This document shows, piece by piece, positions 22,146-30,465 of a DNA stretch of 34,293 nt; position 1 is the first letter of the stretch, and the number at the start of each line of letters is the position of its first letter. The position numbers were made by a program, and so were the translations under genes. Below the pieces are notes generated by a model, which worked only from the letters and a program-made list of their open reading frames with translations, searched no databases and had not been told where the DNA came from. The DNA comes from Paracoccaceae bacterium (GTDB lineage Bacteria > Pseudomonadota > Alphaproteobacteria > Rhodobacterales > Rhodobacteraceae). The stretch covers positions 1-34,293 of the forward strand of contig CANIKY010000028.1 in the NCBI GenBank assembly GCA_947468085.1. The letters are read 5' to 3'.

Positions 22146-24181
22146 TGCGGGCTAACGGCTTTTTGGGCTTGGCGGGGGGCTTATGGCTGGCCGCCTTTGC
22201 AAGCGATGGGTGTGATCGCTGGATCGACGCTACCATTCTGCCTCCCTTGGCCCCTGAAACCAGCCAAGAGGTGCTGGACCGTTATGGCACATTGCTGCGC
22301 GCATACACGGTGGAAGAGGGGCGATGGCGCTTGGGGGTAGAGAGGGATCAGGTTGACCCCTTCTTTGTTGCCCTGCTTTTGGATTACGAGGACAAGCGCT
22401 TTTACCAGCACGGCGGGGTTGATCCGCAAGCCTTGCTGCGCGCCTTGGTTCAGGCGGTTTGGAACGGGCATGTCGTCTCGGGCGGATCAACGCTGACCAT
22501 GCAGGTGGCGCGGCTGTTGGAAGGGTCGGGCACGGGGCGGGTGGCGGGCAAGGTGCGGCAAATCCGGCTGGCCTTGGCCTTGGAGCGCCATCTGACCAAG
22601 GACCAGATCTTGCAGATTTACCTGCTGCTGGCCCCTTATGGCGGCAATGTTGAAGGCATCCGTGCAGCATCCCTTGCCTATTTCGGCAAGGAGCCCCGCC
22701 GACTGACCCCGGCCGAAGCGGCTTTGCTGGTCGCCATTCCCCAAAGCCCCGAAACCCGCAGACCCGATCGCAGCGACCTTGCCAAAGCCGCCCGCGACCG
22801 CGTGCTAAACCGCGCCCGATCCGACGGATTGATCGATGCCGATCAGGCCCAAGCGGCAGCGAGTGAGGCCGTGACCACCCGCCGCGCCGCCTTTCCCGCC
22901 TTGGCGCCGCATCTGTCAGACCGTGTCGTTGCCGAAGAACCACAAACCAGCCGCCATGTCACCACGCTGGACAAGGGCCTGCAAACCGCGCTGGAAAAGC
23001 TGGCAGCTTTGGCGGTGCAGGGCATGGGCGCGCGGATGCAGGTGGCGATTGTGGTGGCGGATCATGGGAGCGGTGAGGTCTTAGCCTCGGTCGGGTCGGC
23101 GGGCTATGCGGGGGGGGAACGGCTGGGTTTTGTCGATATGACAACGGCGCTGCGCTCTCCGGGATCGACGCTGAAGCCGCTCATCTACGGGCTGGCGTTT
23201 GATGAAGGGCTTGCCCACCCCGAAACGTTGATCGACGACAGGCCGACCGATTTCAACGGCTACCGCCCGCAGAATTTTGACCGCCAGTTCCATGGCACGC
23301 TCCGTATGCGCGATGCGCTGCAACTGTCGTTGAACATTCCGGTGGTGGCGCTGACCGATGCGCTGGGGCCTGCCAAACTGTTGCAATCCTTGGACCGCGC
23401 GCAGATGAAAACCGCGCTGCCGGTGGGCCAACCAGGGCTGGCCGTGGCGCTGGGCGGGATTGGTGTGACGCTGGAGGATATGGTGCAGCTTTATGGTGCC
23501 ATCGCACGCGGCGGAGTGGTGCGCCCGCTGACGCATCGCTTGGGCATGGATGCTGCCGACGGTCAGCGGGTGCTGACGCGGGTGGCGGCTTGGCAGGTGG
23601 GGGATATTCTGGCAGGCCTTGCCCCACCGCCCGGTGCGCCGTCCAATCGGCTGGCCTATAAGACGGGCACGTCTTACGGGCACCGCGATGCTTGGGCCAT
23701 CGGGTTTGATGGCAAACATGTCATCGGCGTCTGGATGGGGCGGGCGGACGGCACGCCGGTGCCGGGGGCCTTTGGTGCCGATCTGGCAGCGCCCGTGCTG
23801 TTTGAGGCCTTTGCCCGCCTGAAACCCGCGCTTGGCCCGCAACCCGCCCCACCGCCTGACACGCTGATGCTGGCCAATGCGCAACTGCCCCAACCCTTGC
23901 GGCATTTTCGCAGCCGTGACGCGGCCTTTGCCGCCGATGCCAGCGCGCCAGAGGTGGCCTTTCCCCCTGACGGGGCTGAGGTGGAATTGTTGCCTGAAGG
24001 GCTGATGGTGCAGGTCTCAGGCGGCACGGCGCCCTTCACTTGGCTGGCTGATGGCGCGCCGGTGATGACCGCGCAGGCCGAGGCCACCGCCATGCTTCCT
24101 GCCCTCGGACGCGGATTTGTGACATTGTCAGTGATAGATGCCAAAGGACGATCGGCCCGAACCCGCGTGCGCCTGCGCTAA
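22145..24181 (+). CDS. pbpC: Penicillin-binding protein 1C
   Basis: A bifunctional peptidoglycan synthase-like protein of 678 residues, anchored by an N-terminal hydrophobic segment (about 4-18). The GT51 glycosyltransferase domain has DYEDKRFYQHGGVD with the catalytic Glu82, GGSTLTMQVARLL and KVRQIRLALALE. The transpeptidase domain has SPGSTLKPL (Ser341, Lys344), SLNIP and YKTGTSYGHRDAW. The tail (about 590-678) is the BiPBP_C domain that marks PBP1C. The start is ATG 22145, overlapping the macroglobulin TGA (TGATG); GTG 22142 is an equal alternative, adding one residue. No Shine-Dalgarno is visible, so translation is probably coupled. PBP1C is thought to repair the wall where breaches let proteases in, complementing the macroglobulin. 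Confidence 0.95.
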   Translation: MRANGFLGLAGGLWLAAFASDGCDRWIDATILPPLAPETSQEVLDRYGTLLRAYTVEEGRWRLGVERDQVDPFFVALLLDYEDKRFYQHGGVDPQALLRALVQAVWNGHVVSGGSTLTMQVARLLEGSGTGRVAGKVRQIRLALALERHLTKDQILQIYLLLAPYGGNVEGIRAASLAYFGKEPRRLTPAEAALLVAIPQSPETRRPDRSDLAKAARDRVLNRARSDGLIDADQAQAAASEAVTTRRAAFPALAPHLSDRVVAEEPQTSRHVTTLDKGLQTALEKLAALAVQGMGARMQVAIVVADHGSGEVLASVGSAGYAGGERLGFVDMTTALRSPGSTLKPLIYGLAFDEGLAHPETLIDDRPTDFNGYRPQNFDRQFHGTLRMRDALQLSLNIPVVALTDALGPAKLLQSLDRAQMKTALPVGQPGLAVALGGIGVTLEDMVQLYGAIARGGVVRPLTHRLGMDAADGQRVLTRVAAWQVGDILAGLAPPPGAPSNRLAYKTGTSYGHRDAWAIGFDGKHVIGVWMGRADGTPVPGAFGADLAAPVLFEAFARLKPALGPQPAPPPDTLMLANAQLPQPLRHFRSRDAAFAADASAPEVAFPPDGAEVELLPEGLMVQVSGGTAPFTWLADGAPVMTAQAEATAMLPALGRGFVTLSVIDAKGRSARTRVRLR

Positions 24182-24246
24182 GGCGCGGTTGACCTTGGGC
24201 CTTGGGGCAGATAGGCCGTCAGGGGCCAGATTTCAGGACAAGCAGT

Positions 24247-25344
24247 ATGCCCGCCGATCCCAAGACCATGTTGTTCCTGTCGGGCCTGTCGACCCTGTTC
24301 ATTGTGGGCGCGGGATCGGCTGTTCTGGGCCTTGCCGTGCCGTTTTATGAACAGGAATTTCAACTTTCCACCGCCACATCAGGGTTGCTTGTGTCGACCG
24401 TATGGATCGGCTGCTTGACCGGCGTTTTGACGATGTATTTCAAAGGTGCGCAGATCACACCGCGCCCGCCTTTGGCGATGGTGGTGGTTGGATCGGTGCT
24501 GCTCGCTGTCGCACCCGCCTTTTGGGTGGCGCTGTTGGGGGCTTTGATCTTTGGCATCGGCTATGGGGTGATTGCGGCGCTGTTCAATTCGCGCGTACTC
24601 TATGCATTTGGCGCGCAGGGGGCACCGCGCATCGGGATGCTGAACGTGCTCTACTCGGTCGGGGCAATCGTGGCACCTTACGGCTTTACGCTGATGGGGG
24701 CCAGATTGCAGCCGGTGTTTTGGGCCATGGCGGCCCTGTCTGCCGTGACTTGGGTCTTTTCCGGCCGCGTGGGGTTGACGGGCCTGCCCGCCCCACAGGC
24801 GCACGGGCGCGGCTTTAAGCTGCACTGGCCGATCCTGATCTTGGCGCTGCTGTCGATTGGGATAGAGGCAAGCTTGGTGGGGCTTGGCCCCTCGGCGCTG
24901 AACCGCGCGGGCCTGAGTGCGCAGCGCGCGGCAGAGCTTTTGTCGCTGTTCTTTGTGGCTGCCTTGGCGGCGCGTATCATGCTGGTGCTGGTCGCGCATC
25001 GCTTGGCAGATTTCGGGATCTTTGTCTTTGCGATTGGCTGGGCTGCACTTTGTGGCCTTGGCGCAGCCCTGTTCAGCCCGGTGCTGTTCTTTCCGCTTTT
25101 GGGCATATCGGCGGGGCTGTTTTTTCAAGGAGTTTATGTCACCGCGACCCGCAAAATGGGCGATGATCCGCGGGTATCGCCCGTGATCTTTGCCTTGGGT
25201 CAGGTGGGGGCCATCCTTTCACCGCTGTTTTATGCGCGGTTTATGGATCCTTTGGGCAGCCATGGTTTCTTCTGGCTGGTGACGGGGGTGGCGTGGGCGG
25301 CCTTTGTGTTCAGCGCCCTGTCGTATCGCGCGATGATGCGCTGA
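24247..25344 (+). CDS. MFS transporter of unknown substrate
   Basis: A 365-residue inner-membrane protein with ten to twelve hydrophobic segments. The first helix reads FLSGLSTLFIVGAGSAVLGLAVPFY, followed by STATSGLLVSTVWIGCLTGVL. The segment GIGYGVIAALFNSRVLYAFG and the later FPLLGISAGLFFQGVYVTATRKMG fit the MFS fold. The canonical GxxxDRxGRR loop between helices 2 and 3 is degenerate (MYFKGAQITPRPPLA), so the substrate cannot be guessed. ATG 24247 is preferred over an in-frame upstream start at 24202, because AGGA lies about nine bases before it and the hydrophobic region begins soon after. It is 65 bases downstream of pbpC and ends in TGATCA against the metallophosphatase. Confidence 0.85.
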   Translation: MPADPKTMLFLSGLSTLFIVGAGSAVLGLAVPFYEQEFQLSTATSGLLVSTVWIGCLTGVLTMYFKGAQITPRPPLAMVVVGSVLLAVAPAFWVALLGALIFGIGYGVIAALFNSRVLYAFGAQGAPRIGMLNVLYSVGAIVAPYGFTLMGARLQPVFWAMAALSAVTWVFSGRVGLTGLPAPQAHGRGFKLHWPILILALLSIGIEASLVGLGPSALNRAGLSAQRAAELLSLFFVAALAARIMLVLVAHRLADFGIFVFAIGWAALCGLGAALFSPVLFFPLLGISAGLFFQGVYVTATRKMGDDPRVSPVIFALGQVGAILSPLFYARFMDPLGSHGFFWLVTGVAWAAFVFSALSYRAMMR

Positions 25345-26076
25345 TCAGGCAGGTATCAGCACCACACGCCCCGCATCAGTCAAAAGAAAAGCCCGCCGCC
25401 CTTCGATCACGGCGGCAGAGAGTGGGCCGCCGTAGGCTGCACTGCTGTCAAGGTTAAGGCGGTTGCCGTAATGGGTGGCGTGGTCAAGCGCTGTGTGGCC
25501 ATGCACCACGAGGCCCCCGTGGTCGCGCTTGTCTTCGAGAAAATCTTTGCGAATCCAGACCAGATCGTCTTCGGCTTGATCTTTCAACGCGATGCCTGGG
25601 CGGATGCCTGCATGGACAAAGATTGCGTCTTCTGCCACATAACTTACGGGACGGCTTTGCAAAAAGTGGTGGTGGTCAGCCGGAACAGCCGCCACCGCAT
25701 CGGTATGTACCGGCCCAATCGGCCTGTCCCCCGGACTTCGCACGCCGTAAGACGAAAGTGTTGCAGCCCCGCCCAGTTTTGGATGCAGCCACGAATGCTC
25801 TGGCTTCAACCCCGGATCGCGCCAAGCAGGATCGGTCATAAACCCCGCAAAAAGCCTATCGTGATTGCCCTTCAGCACCACCCAGTCGCGCCCTGCGGCC
25901 ACGCCGTCCATTAGATACTGCACCACGCCCCGACTGTCTGGCCCCCGATCGACCAGATCGCCCAGATGCACGATCTGGCCATGCCCATGCTGCGCCATAT
26001 CCACCGCGATGCGGTGGTGAGCGGATTTGAGCAGGTCAAGATGGCCGTGAATGTCGCCTATGGCATAGATGTGCAT
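25345..26076 (-). CDS. Calcineurin-like serine/threonine metallophosphatase
   Basis: A 243-residue cytoplasmic phosphoesterase with the full PPP-type motif set: YAIGDIHGH (Asp8, His10), LGDLVDRGPDSRG (Asp40), LKGNHDRL (Asn71, His72) and VVHGHTALDHA. These ligate two metal ions. The size and the DLVDRGPDS motif match the bacterial PrpA/PrpB and ApaH-like group, which act on phosphoproteins or dinucleoside polyphosphates; the substrate is not clear from sequence. The ATG at 26076 is followed immediately by the conserved strand. The gene lies downstream of serA on the same strand, separated by a GC-hairpin repeat, and probably has its own transcription. Confidence 0.92.
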   Translation of the reverse strand: MHIYAIGDIHGHLDLLKSAHHRIAVDMAQHGHGQIVHLGDLVDRGPDSRGVVQYLMDGVAAGRDWVVLKGNHDRLFAGFMTDPAWRDPGLKPEHSWLHPKLGGAATLSSYGVRSPGDRPIGPVHTDAVAAVPADHHHFLQSRPVSYVAEDAIFVHAGIRPGIALKDQAEDDLVWIRKDFLEDKRDHGGLVVHGHTALDHATHYGNRLNLDSSAAYGGPLSAAVIEGRRAFLLTDAGRVVLIPA

Positions 26077-26109
26077 GGATCACTTTGGGCTACGCCCACC
26101 GCCGGAAAA

Positions 26110-26161
26110 GCGGGGGCGCTGCCCCCGCGCCCCCGGGATATTTGGGCAAATATGAAAGGGG
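26110..26161. repeat. Intergenic GC-hairpin repeat, copy 2
   Basis: GCGGGGGC (26110-26117) and GCCCCCGC (26121-26128) form a perfect 8-bp stem with a three-base loop. It is followed by a tail with GGGATATTT, GGCAAATATGAAA and GGGG that closely resembles the tail of the copy at 1757-1811. It lies six bases beyond the serA stop and may act as a 3' hairpin for serA. Confidence 0.6.
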
Positions 26162-26166
26162 AAGGG

Positions 26167-27756
26167 TTAGGCGAATTCCAGTGCTTTGACTTGTGAGAAC
26201 ATGCCCGTAGATTCTAACGTATTGACCACCTTTGGGTCGATGGGTTGGTCAAGGTAAAGGATCGCAATAGCATCTTGGCCCACGCCAGAGCGCCCCAAGG
26301 TGAAGTTCGCGATATTGACGTTGTTCTTGCCCATCGTCATGCCCAAAAGACCAATGATGCCGGGCACATCCTCGTTTGTGGTGTAAAGCATGTGCTGGCC
26401 GATTTCGGCATCAATGTTGATGCCTTTGATCTGGATGAAGCGCGGTTTGCCATCGCTAAAGCAGGTGCCGGCAACCGAGCGTTCGCGTTTGTCGGTGACC
26501 ATGGTGACTTTGATGTAGGCATCAAAGGTGCCGGATTTGTCTTGCCGCGTCGTCGAGATTTGGATGCCGCGTTCCTTGGCCACGATGGGGGCTGAGACAA
26601 GGTTGACATCAGGATTGGCGGTTTTCATCACTCCCGCGATCACCGCTTGGTTCAGGGCTGCAAGGTTCATCGCAGCAACTTTGCCATCGTACAGGATGTT
26701 GATGGCGCGGATCGGCTCGTCTGTCATCTGGCCGATGAAGCCGCCCAAATGGCTGGCAAGCTTGATCCACGGCCCCATCACCGCCGCCTCTTCGGCCGAG
26801 ACATTGGGCATGTTGAGCGCGTTTTGCACAGCGCCTGACAGCAGGTAATCGGCCATTTGTTCGGCCACTTGCAGGGCGACGTTTTCCTGTGCTTCGGTGG
26901 TGGCGGCACCCAGATGCGGGGTGCAGACCACGTTGGCCATGCCAAACAGCGGGTTTTGGGTGGCCGGTTCCACCTCGAACACGTCAAGCGCTGCACCGGC
27001 CACATGGCCAGACGCCAGCGCATCGACCAAGGCCGCCTCGTCAATCAACCCACCCCGCGCGCAGTTGATGATCCGCACGCCTTTCTTGGTTTTGCCCAAA
27101 GCTTCCCGCGACAGGATGTTTTTGGTCTTGTCGGTCAGGGGCACATGCAGAGTGATGAAATCGGCGCGGGCGAGAAGATCGTCCAGTTCGACCTTGGTGA
27201 CGCCTAAGCTTTTGGCGCGCTCATCCGACAGGAAGGGGTCATAGGCCAGAACCTTCATCTTCAGCCCCACCGCGCGGTCGCACACAATGCCGCCGATATT
27301 GCCAGCGCCAATCACGCCTAGGGTTTTGTTGAACAGTTCCACCCCCATAAACCGCGACTTTTCCCATAAGCCTGCTTGGGTGGAGGCGTTGGCCTCGGGG
27401 ATCTGGCGGGCGACGGCGAACATCATGGCGATGGCGTGTTCAGCGGTGGTGATGGAATTTCCAAAGGGCGTGTTCATCACGATCACCCCTTTTTTCGAGG
27501 CGGCGGGGATATCGACATTGTCCACCCCAATCCCCGCACGGCCCACGACCTTTAGCCTTGTGGCCGAGGCCAGCAGCTTTTCGGTGACTTTGGTGGCCGA
27601 GCGGATGGCAAGGCCGTCATATTGGCCGATCACCTCGGCCAGCTTGTCCTTATCCTTGCCCAAGGTTGGCAGGTAATCGACTTCGACCCCACGGTCGCGC
27701 AAGATTTGTACGGCGGTTTCAGAGAGTTCATCAGAGACGAGAACGCGGGGGGCCAT
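26167..27756 (-). CDS. serA: D-3-phosphoglycerate dehydrogenase
   Basis: SerA oxidises 3-phosphoglycerate to 3-phosphohydroxypyruvate with NAD, the first step of serine synthesis. The 529-residue protein is the long form. Its domains are a substrate domain with RSATKVT and VGRAGIGVDNVD, a Rossmann domain GVIGAGNIGG (about 147-156), the catalytic set Arg234 (NCARGG), Glu263 and His281 (CTPHLGAATTEAQ), then an allosteric substrate-binding domain (about 320-450), and a C-terminal ACT domain (YTTNEDVPGIIGLLGMTMGK) for serine feedback. The ATG at 27756 follows AGGAG by six bases. serC lies 61 bases upstream on the same strand, with a run of ten C (minus strand) just before the ribosome site. Confidence 0.97.
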   Translation of the reverse strand: MAPRVLVSDELSETAVQILRDRGVEVDYLPTLGKDKDKLAEVIGQYDGLAIRSATKVTEKLLASATRLKVVGRAGIGVDNVDIPAASKKGVIVMNTPFGNSITTAEHAIAMMFAVARQIPEANASTQAGLWEKSRFMGVELFNKTLGVIGAGNIGGIVCDRAVGLKMKVLAYDPFLSDERAKSLGVTKVELDDLLARADFITLHVPLTDKTKNILSREALGKTKKGVRIINCARGGLIDEAALVDALASGHVAGAALDVFEVEPATQNPLFGMANVVCTPHLGAATTEAQENVALQVAEQMADYLLSGAVQNALNMPNVSAEEAAVMGPWIKLASHLGGFIGQMTDEPIRAINILYDGKVAAMNLAALNQAVIAGVMKTANPDVNLVSAPIVAKERGIQISTTRQDKSGTFDAYIKVTMVTDKRERSVAGTCFSDGKPRFIQIKGINIDAEIGQHMLYTTNEDVPGIIGLLGMTMGKNNVNIANFTLGRSGVGQDAIAILYLDQPIDPKVVNTLESTGMFSQVKALEFA

Positions 27757-27817
27757 TTTGGGCTCCTATGATGGGGGGGGGGCGAAAAGGCGCATCGAGG
27801 CGGCGCAGCCGAGGGAA

Positions 27818-28963
27818 TTATTGTGCTGCAATTTCGGCATGAAAGGCGTAGGCGATCCACGGCAGCAGGGCTTGCACATCGGATGTTTCCACCGTCGATC
27901 CGCACCAGATGCGCAGGCCGGGGGGGGCGTCGCGGTAAGCGCCCATGTCAAAGCCAGCGCCTGCCTTTTCGATACGCTTGGCCACGGCCTTGGCAAAGGC
28001 AGCGCCATCTTTGATGCGCGGATCGGTGAATTTCAAACACACCGAGGTGGTGGAGGCTGTCGCAGGCACTTCGGCCAGATTGGCGATCCACGGGTTGGCG
28101 GCGCAAAAATCCCAGATAGTGTGGGCATTGGCACTGGCGCGCGCGATCAAGCCGGACAGCCCGCCCACCGACTGCGCCCATTTCAGCGCGACAAGGTAAT
28201 CTTCCACCGCGAGCATCGAGGGCGTGTTGATTGTCTCGCCACTAAAAATCCCCTCGATCAGCTTACCCTTGGCGGTCAGGCGGAAGATCTTGGGCAGGGG
28301 CCAAGAGGGTGTATAGCTTTCCAGCCGTTCGACAGCACGCGGCGACAAGATCAGCATGCCATGCGCGCCTTCGCCCCCAAGCACTTTTTGCCACGAAAAG
28401 GTGGTCACATCTAACTTGTCCCACGGCAAGTCCATCGCAAAGGCGGCAGAGGTTGCATCGCAAATCGTCAGCCCCGCACGGGTGGCGGGGATGGCGTCGC
28501 CATTGGGCAAGCGGCAGCCCGAGGTCGTGCCATTCCATGTGAACACCACATCGCTGTCAAAATCGACAGTGGCGAAATCAACGATCTGCCCATAGGGCGC
28601 GATCTTAACTTTGGCGTCCAGCTTAAGCTGCTTGACCACATCGCTGACCCAGCCTTCGCCAAAGCTTTCCCAGGCCAACATTTCCACCGGACGGGCCCCC
28701 AACAGTGACCACATCGCCATTTCCACAGCGCCCGTGTCTGAGGCGGGCACGATGCCGATGCGGTAATCGGCGGGCACGCCCAAAATCTGACGGGTCAAAT
28801 CAATCGCCTCGGCCAATTTGGCTTTGCCAATCGCCGCGCGGTGCGAGCGGCCAAGGGGCGCGTCAGACAACATCGACAGGGAAAAGCCGGGGATCTTGGC
28901 GCAAGGGCCAGACGAAAAGCGCGGGTTTGCCGGCCGCGCGGCCGGGGTCTGCAGATCAGGCAT
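27818..28963 (-). CDS. serC: Phosphoserine aminotransferase
   Basis: SerC moves the amino group of glutamate to 3-phosphohydroxypyruvate, giving phosphoserine; the family also acts in vitamin B6 synthesis. The 381-residue fold-type I enzyme shows [44 protein letters not shown], the PLP-nitrogen Asp in ICDATSAAF, and the Schiff-base Lys193 in [14 protein letters not shown]. This is the alphaproteobacterial type, about 20 residues longer than the E. coli enzyme. The ATG at 28963 is preceded by GGAAGGA. The leader carries a structured element that may be the serC leader RNA. It is the first gene of the serCA operon and divergent from serB. Confidence 0.97.
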   Translation of the reverse strand: MPDLQTPAARPANPRFSSGPCAKIPGFSLSMLSDAPLGRSHRAAIGKAKLAEAIDLTRQILGVPADYRIGIVPASDTGAVEMAMWSLLGARPVEMLAWESFGEGWVSDVVKQLKLDAKVKIAPYGQIVDFATVDFDSDVVFTWNGTTSGCRLPNGDAIPATRAGLTICDATSAAFAMDLPWDKLDVTTFSWQKVLGGEGAHGMLILSPRAVERLESYTPSWPLPKIFRLTAKGKLIEGIFSGETINTPSMLAVEDYLVALKWAQSVGGLSGLIARASANAHTIWDFCAANPWIANLAEVPATASTTSVCLKFTDPRIKDGAAFAKAVAKRIEKAGAGFDMGAYRDAPPGLRIWCGSTVETSDVQALLPWIAYAFHAEIAAQ

Positions 28964-29014
28964 GGTATCCTTCCAGATAAGTGCCCCCCGTTGGGGAGGG
29001 GTGTCCCACGGACC
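28964..29014 (-). promoter_or_regulatory. Probable serC leader RNA
   Basis: The minus-strand leader reads GGTCC near 29014, then GTGGGACACCCCTCCCC, a loop, GGGGGGCAC, and the ribosome site GGAAGGATACC directly before the ATG. GGUCC can pair with GGAUACC, placing the Shine-Dalgarno in a stem, and CCCC can pair with GGGG in an inner hairpin. A serC leader motif whose last stem covers the ribosome site is known upstream of serCA in alphaproteobacteria, and this layout agrees with it. I compared by memory only. Its ligand is unknown. Confidence 0.5.
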
Positions 29015-29043
29015 GAATTACGGGCCTGGCGTGGCTGGTGCAA
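29015..29043 (-). promoter_or_regulatory. Candidate serCA promoter
   Basis: On the minus strand TTGCAC (29043-29038) and TAATTC (29020-29015) are 17 bases apart, about 50 bases before the serC ATG. The boxes are imperfect. The start predicted from this spacing falls close to the first stem of the leader RNA. Confidence 0.3.
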
Positions 29044-29116
29044 GCGGCAAGATCGGCGTAAAGCGCCCCATCTGCATGAAAATGCGACCCCGCCCTTCAC
29101 TATCGGAAACTTGCCT

Positions 29117-29992
29117 ATGTATGTCGTCACCTTACTGACCCATCCCGACCATCCTGTGCTAGAGCGTGTCACGGTGGAATCCTTGCGCAACGCTTGGGGG
29201 GGCGGCGATGCGATCTGGCTTGATCCGGGGGTTGCGGCGGAGTTTGCGATAAAAGCCCCGCCCGCCAACCAGTGGCAGGTGTGGGAAGGACTGCAGGCTC
29301 TGCGTGTCGATCTGATCGTGCAGCCCGCCGAGGGGCGCAAAAAGCGCGTGCTGTTGGCCGATATGGATTCGACCATGATCGCGCAGGAATGTATCGACGA
29401 GTTGGCGGACGAGGCGGGGGTGGGCGCACGGGTGGCCAGCATCACGGCGCGTGCGATGAACGGCGAGTTGGATTTTGAAGCGGCGCTGACCGAGCGGGTG
29501 GGCCTGCTTGCCGGCCTGCCCGTGCAGGTGATCGACCATGTCATCCGCGACCGCATCACGCTAACGTCGGGGGGCAAGGCGCTGCTTGGCACAATGAAGG
29601 CGCAGGGGGCCTATTGCGCTTTGGTGTCGGGGGGATTCACCGCCTTTACCGCGCAGATTGCAGCTGTGCTGGGGTTTGACGAACACCGCGCCAACACGCT
29701 TTTGATGACGGATGGCAAACTGACCGGACAGGTGGCCCTGCCCATCTTGGGCAAACAGGCCAAGGTCGATGCCTTGCAAGACATCACCGCCCGTCTGGGG
29801 CTGCCACCTGCGCAGGTCTTGGCCGTGGGCGACGGGGCGAATGATCTGGGGATGCTGGGGCTGGCCGGTACAGGCGTGGCCTTGCATGCCAAGCCCGCGG
29901 TGGCGGCCCAGTGTCAGGTGCGGGTGAACCACGGCGATTTGACGGCGCTTTTGTATCTTCAAGGCTATGACCGCGAAGAGTTCGCGTCGTGA
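29117..29992 (+). CDS. serB: Phosphoserine phosphatase
   Basis: SerB removes the phosphate from phosphoserine, the last step of serine synthesis. The 291-residue HAD-superfamily enzyme has an N-terminal regulatory-like part (about 1-72) and the catalytic core: LLADMDSTMI with the nucleophile Asp82 and acid Asp84, SGG (171-173), a Lys around LGKQAKVDAL, and GDGANDLGML (Asp239, Asp243). The ATG at 29117 is chosen because MYVVTLLTHP starts the conserved part; the frame stays open upstream, but only through the serC leader and serC start on the other strand. No clear ribosome site is seen. It is divergent from serCA and overlaps the next gene by four bases (GTGA). Confidence 0.95.
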   Translation: MYVVTLLTHPDHPVLERVTVESLRNAWGGGDAIWLDPGVAAEFAIKAPPANQWQVWEGLQALRVDLIVQPAEGRKKRVLLADMDSTMIAQECIDELADEAGVGARVASITARAMNGELDFEAALTERVGLLAGLPVQVIDHVIRDRITLTSGGKALLGTMKAQGAYCALVSGGFTAFTAQIAAVLGFDEHRANTLLMTDGKLTGQVALPILGKQAKVDALQDITARLGLPPAQVLAVGDGANDLGMLGLAGTGVALHAKPAVAAQCQVRVNHGDLTALLYLQGYDREEFAS

Positions 29993-30465
29993 TCCGCCCG
30001 GCTTTGCCTGATGATGTGCCCGTGATGGCCGGACTTTTGAATGAGATCATCGCCCTTGGCGGGACCACCGCCTATCAAGAGCCCTTTTCTACAGAAGACT
30101 TCCGTACCCACTACCTTGACGGACCTGATGCCTTTTGCTGCCATGTCGCACTAGCCGAGGGGCGGGTTTTGGGGTTTCAGGCTTTGGGCATGTATCCCGC
30201 CTTGCCTGCGGGGTGGCTGGACATTGGCACCTTCGTTGGCATCGCAGCGCGGGGGGCCGGAGTGGGGGCGGCGCTGTTTGCCGCGACCAAATCTGTGGCG
30301 ATGGCAAAATGCCAAGTGATCAACGCCACAATCCGGGCCGATAACGCGGCAGGCTTGGGGTATTACAGCGCGATGGGTTTTCAAGATTACGCGCTGGACA
30401 CTGCATTTAGCCTAAAGGATGGGCGCAAGGTTGGGCGCGTGTCCAAAAGGTACGACCTTGTTTGA
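29989..30465 (+). CDS. GNAT family N-acetyltransferase
   Basis: A 158-residue acetyl-CoA-dependent transferase of unknown substrate. The fold signatures are IRPALPDDVPVMAGLLNEII at the start and the acetyl-CoA loop AARGAGVGAALF (about residues 84-95), followed by NATIRADNAAGLGYYSAMGF, the common last helix-strand of GNAT proteins. The GTG at 29989 overlaps the serB stop as GTGA, so translation is probably coupled. The TTG start of the following TSUP gene lies inside its last codons. Relatives include phosphinothricin and amino-acid acetyltransferases; a link to serine metabolism is possible only by position. Confidence 0.88.
   Translation: MIRPALPDDVPVMAGLLNEIIALGGTTAYQEPFSTEDFRTHYLDGPDAFCCHVALAEGRVLGFQALGMYPALPAGWLDIGTFVGIAARGAGVGAALFAATKSVAMAKCQVINATIRADNAAGLGYYSAMGFQDYALDTAFSLKDGRKVGRVSKRYDLV

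Noticed and set aside
23081-23905. Minus-strand open frame inside pbpC
   Set aside because: It lies opposite the transpeptidase motifs and shows only antisense-type composition.
28841-29116. N-terminal extension of serB
   Set aside because: The extra 92 codons overlap the serC start and leader on the other strand, and look unlike phosphoserine phosphatases.
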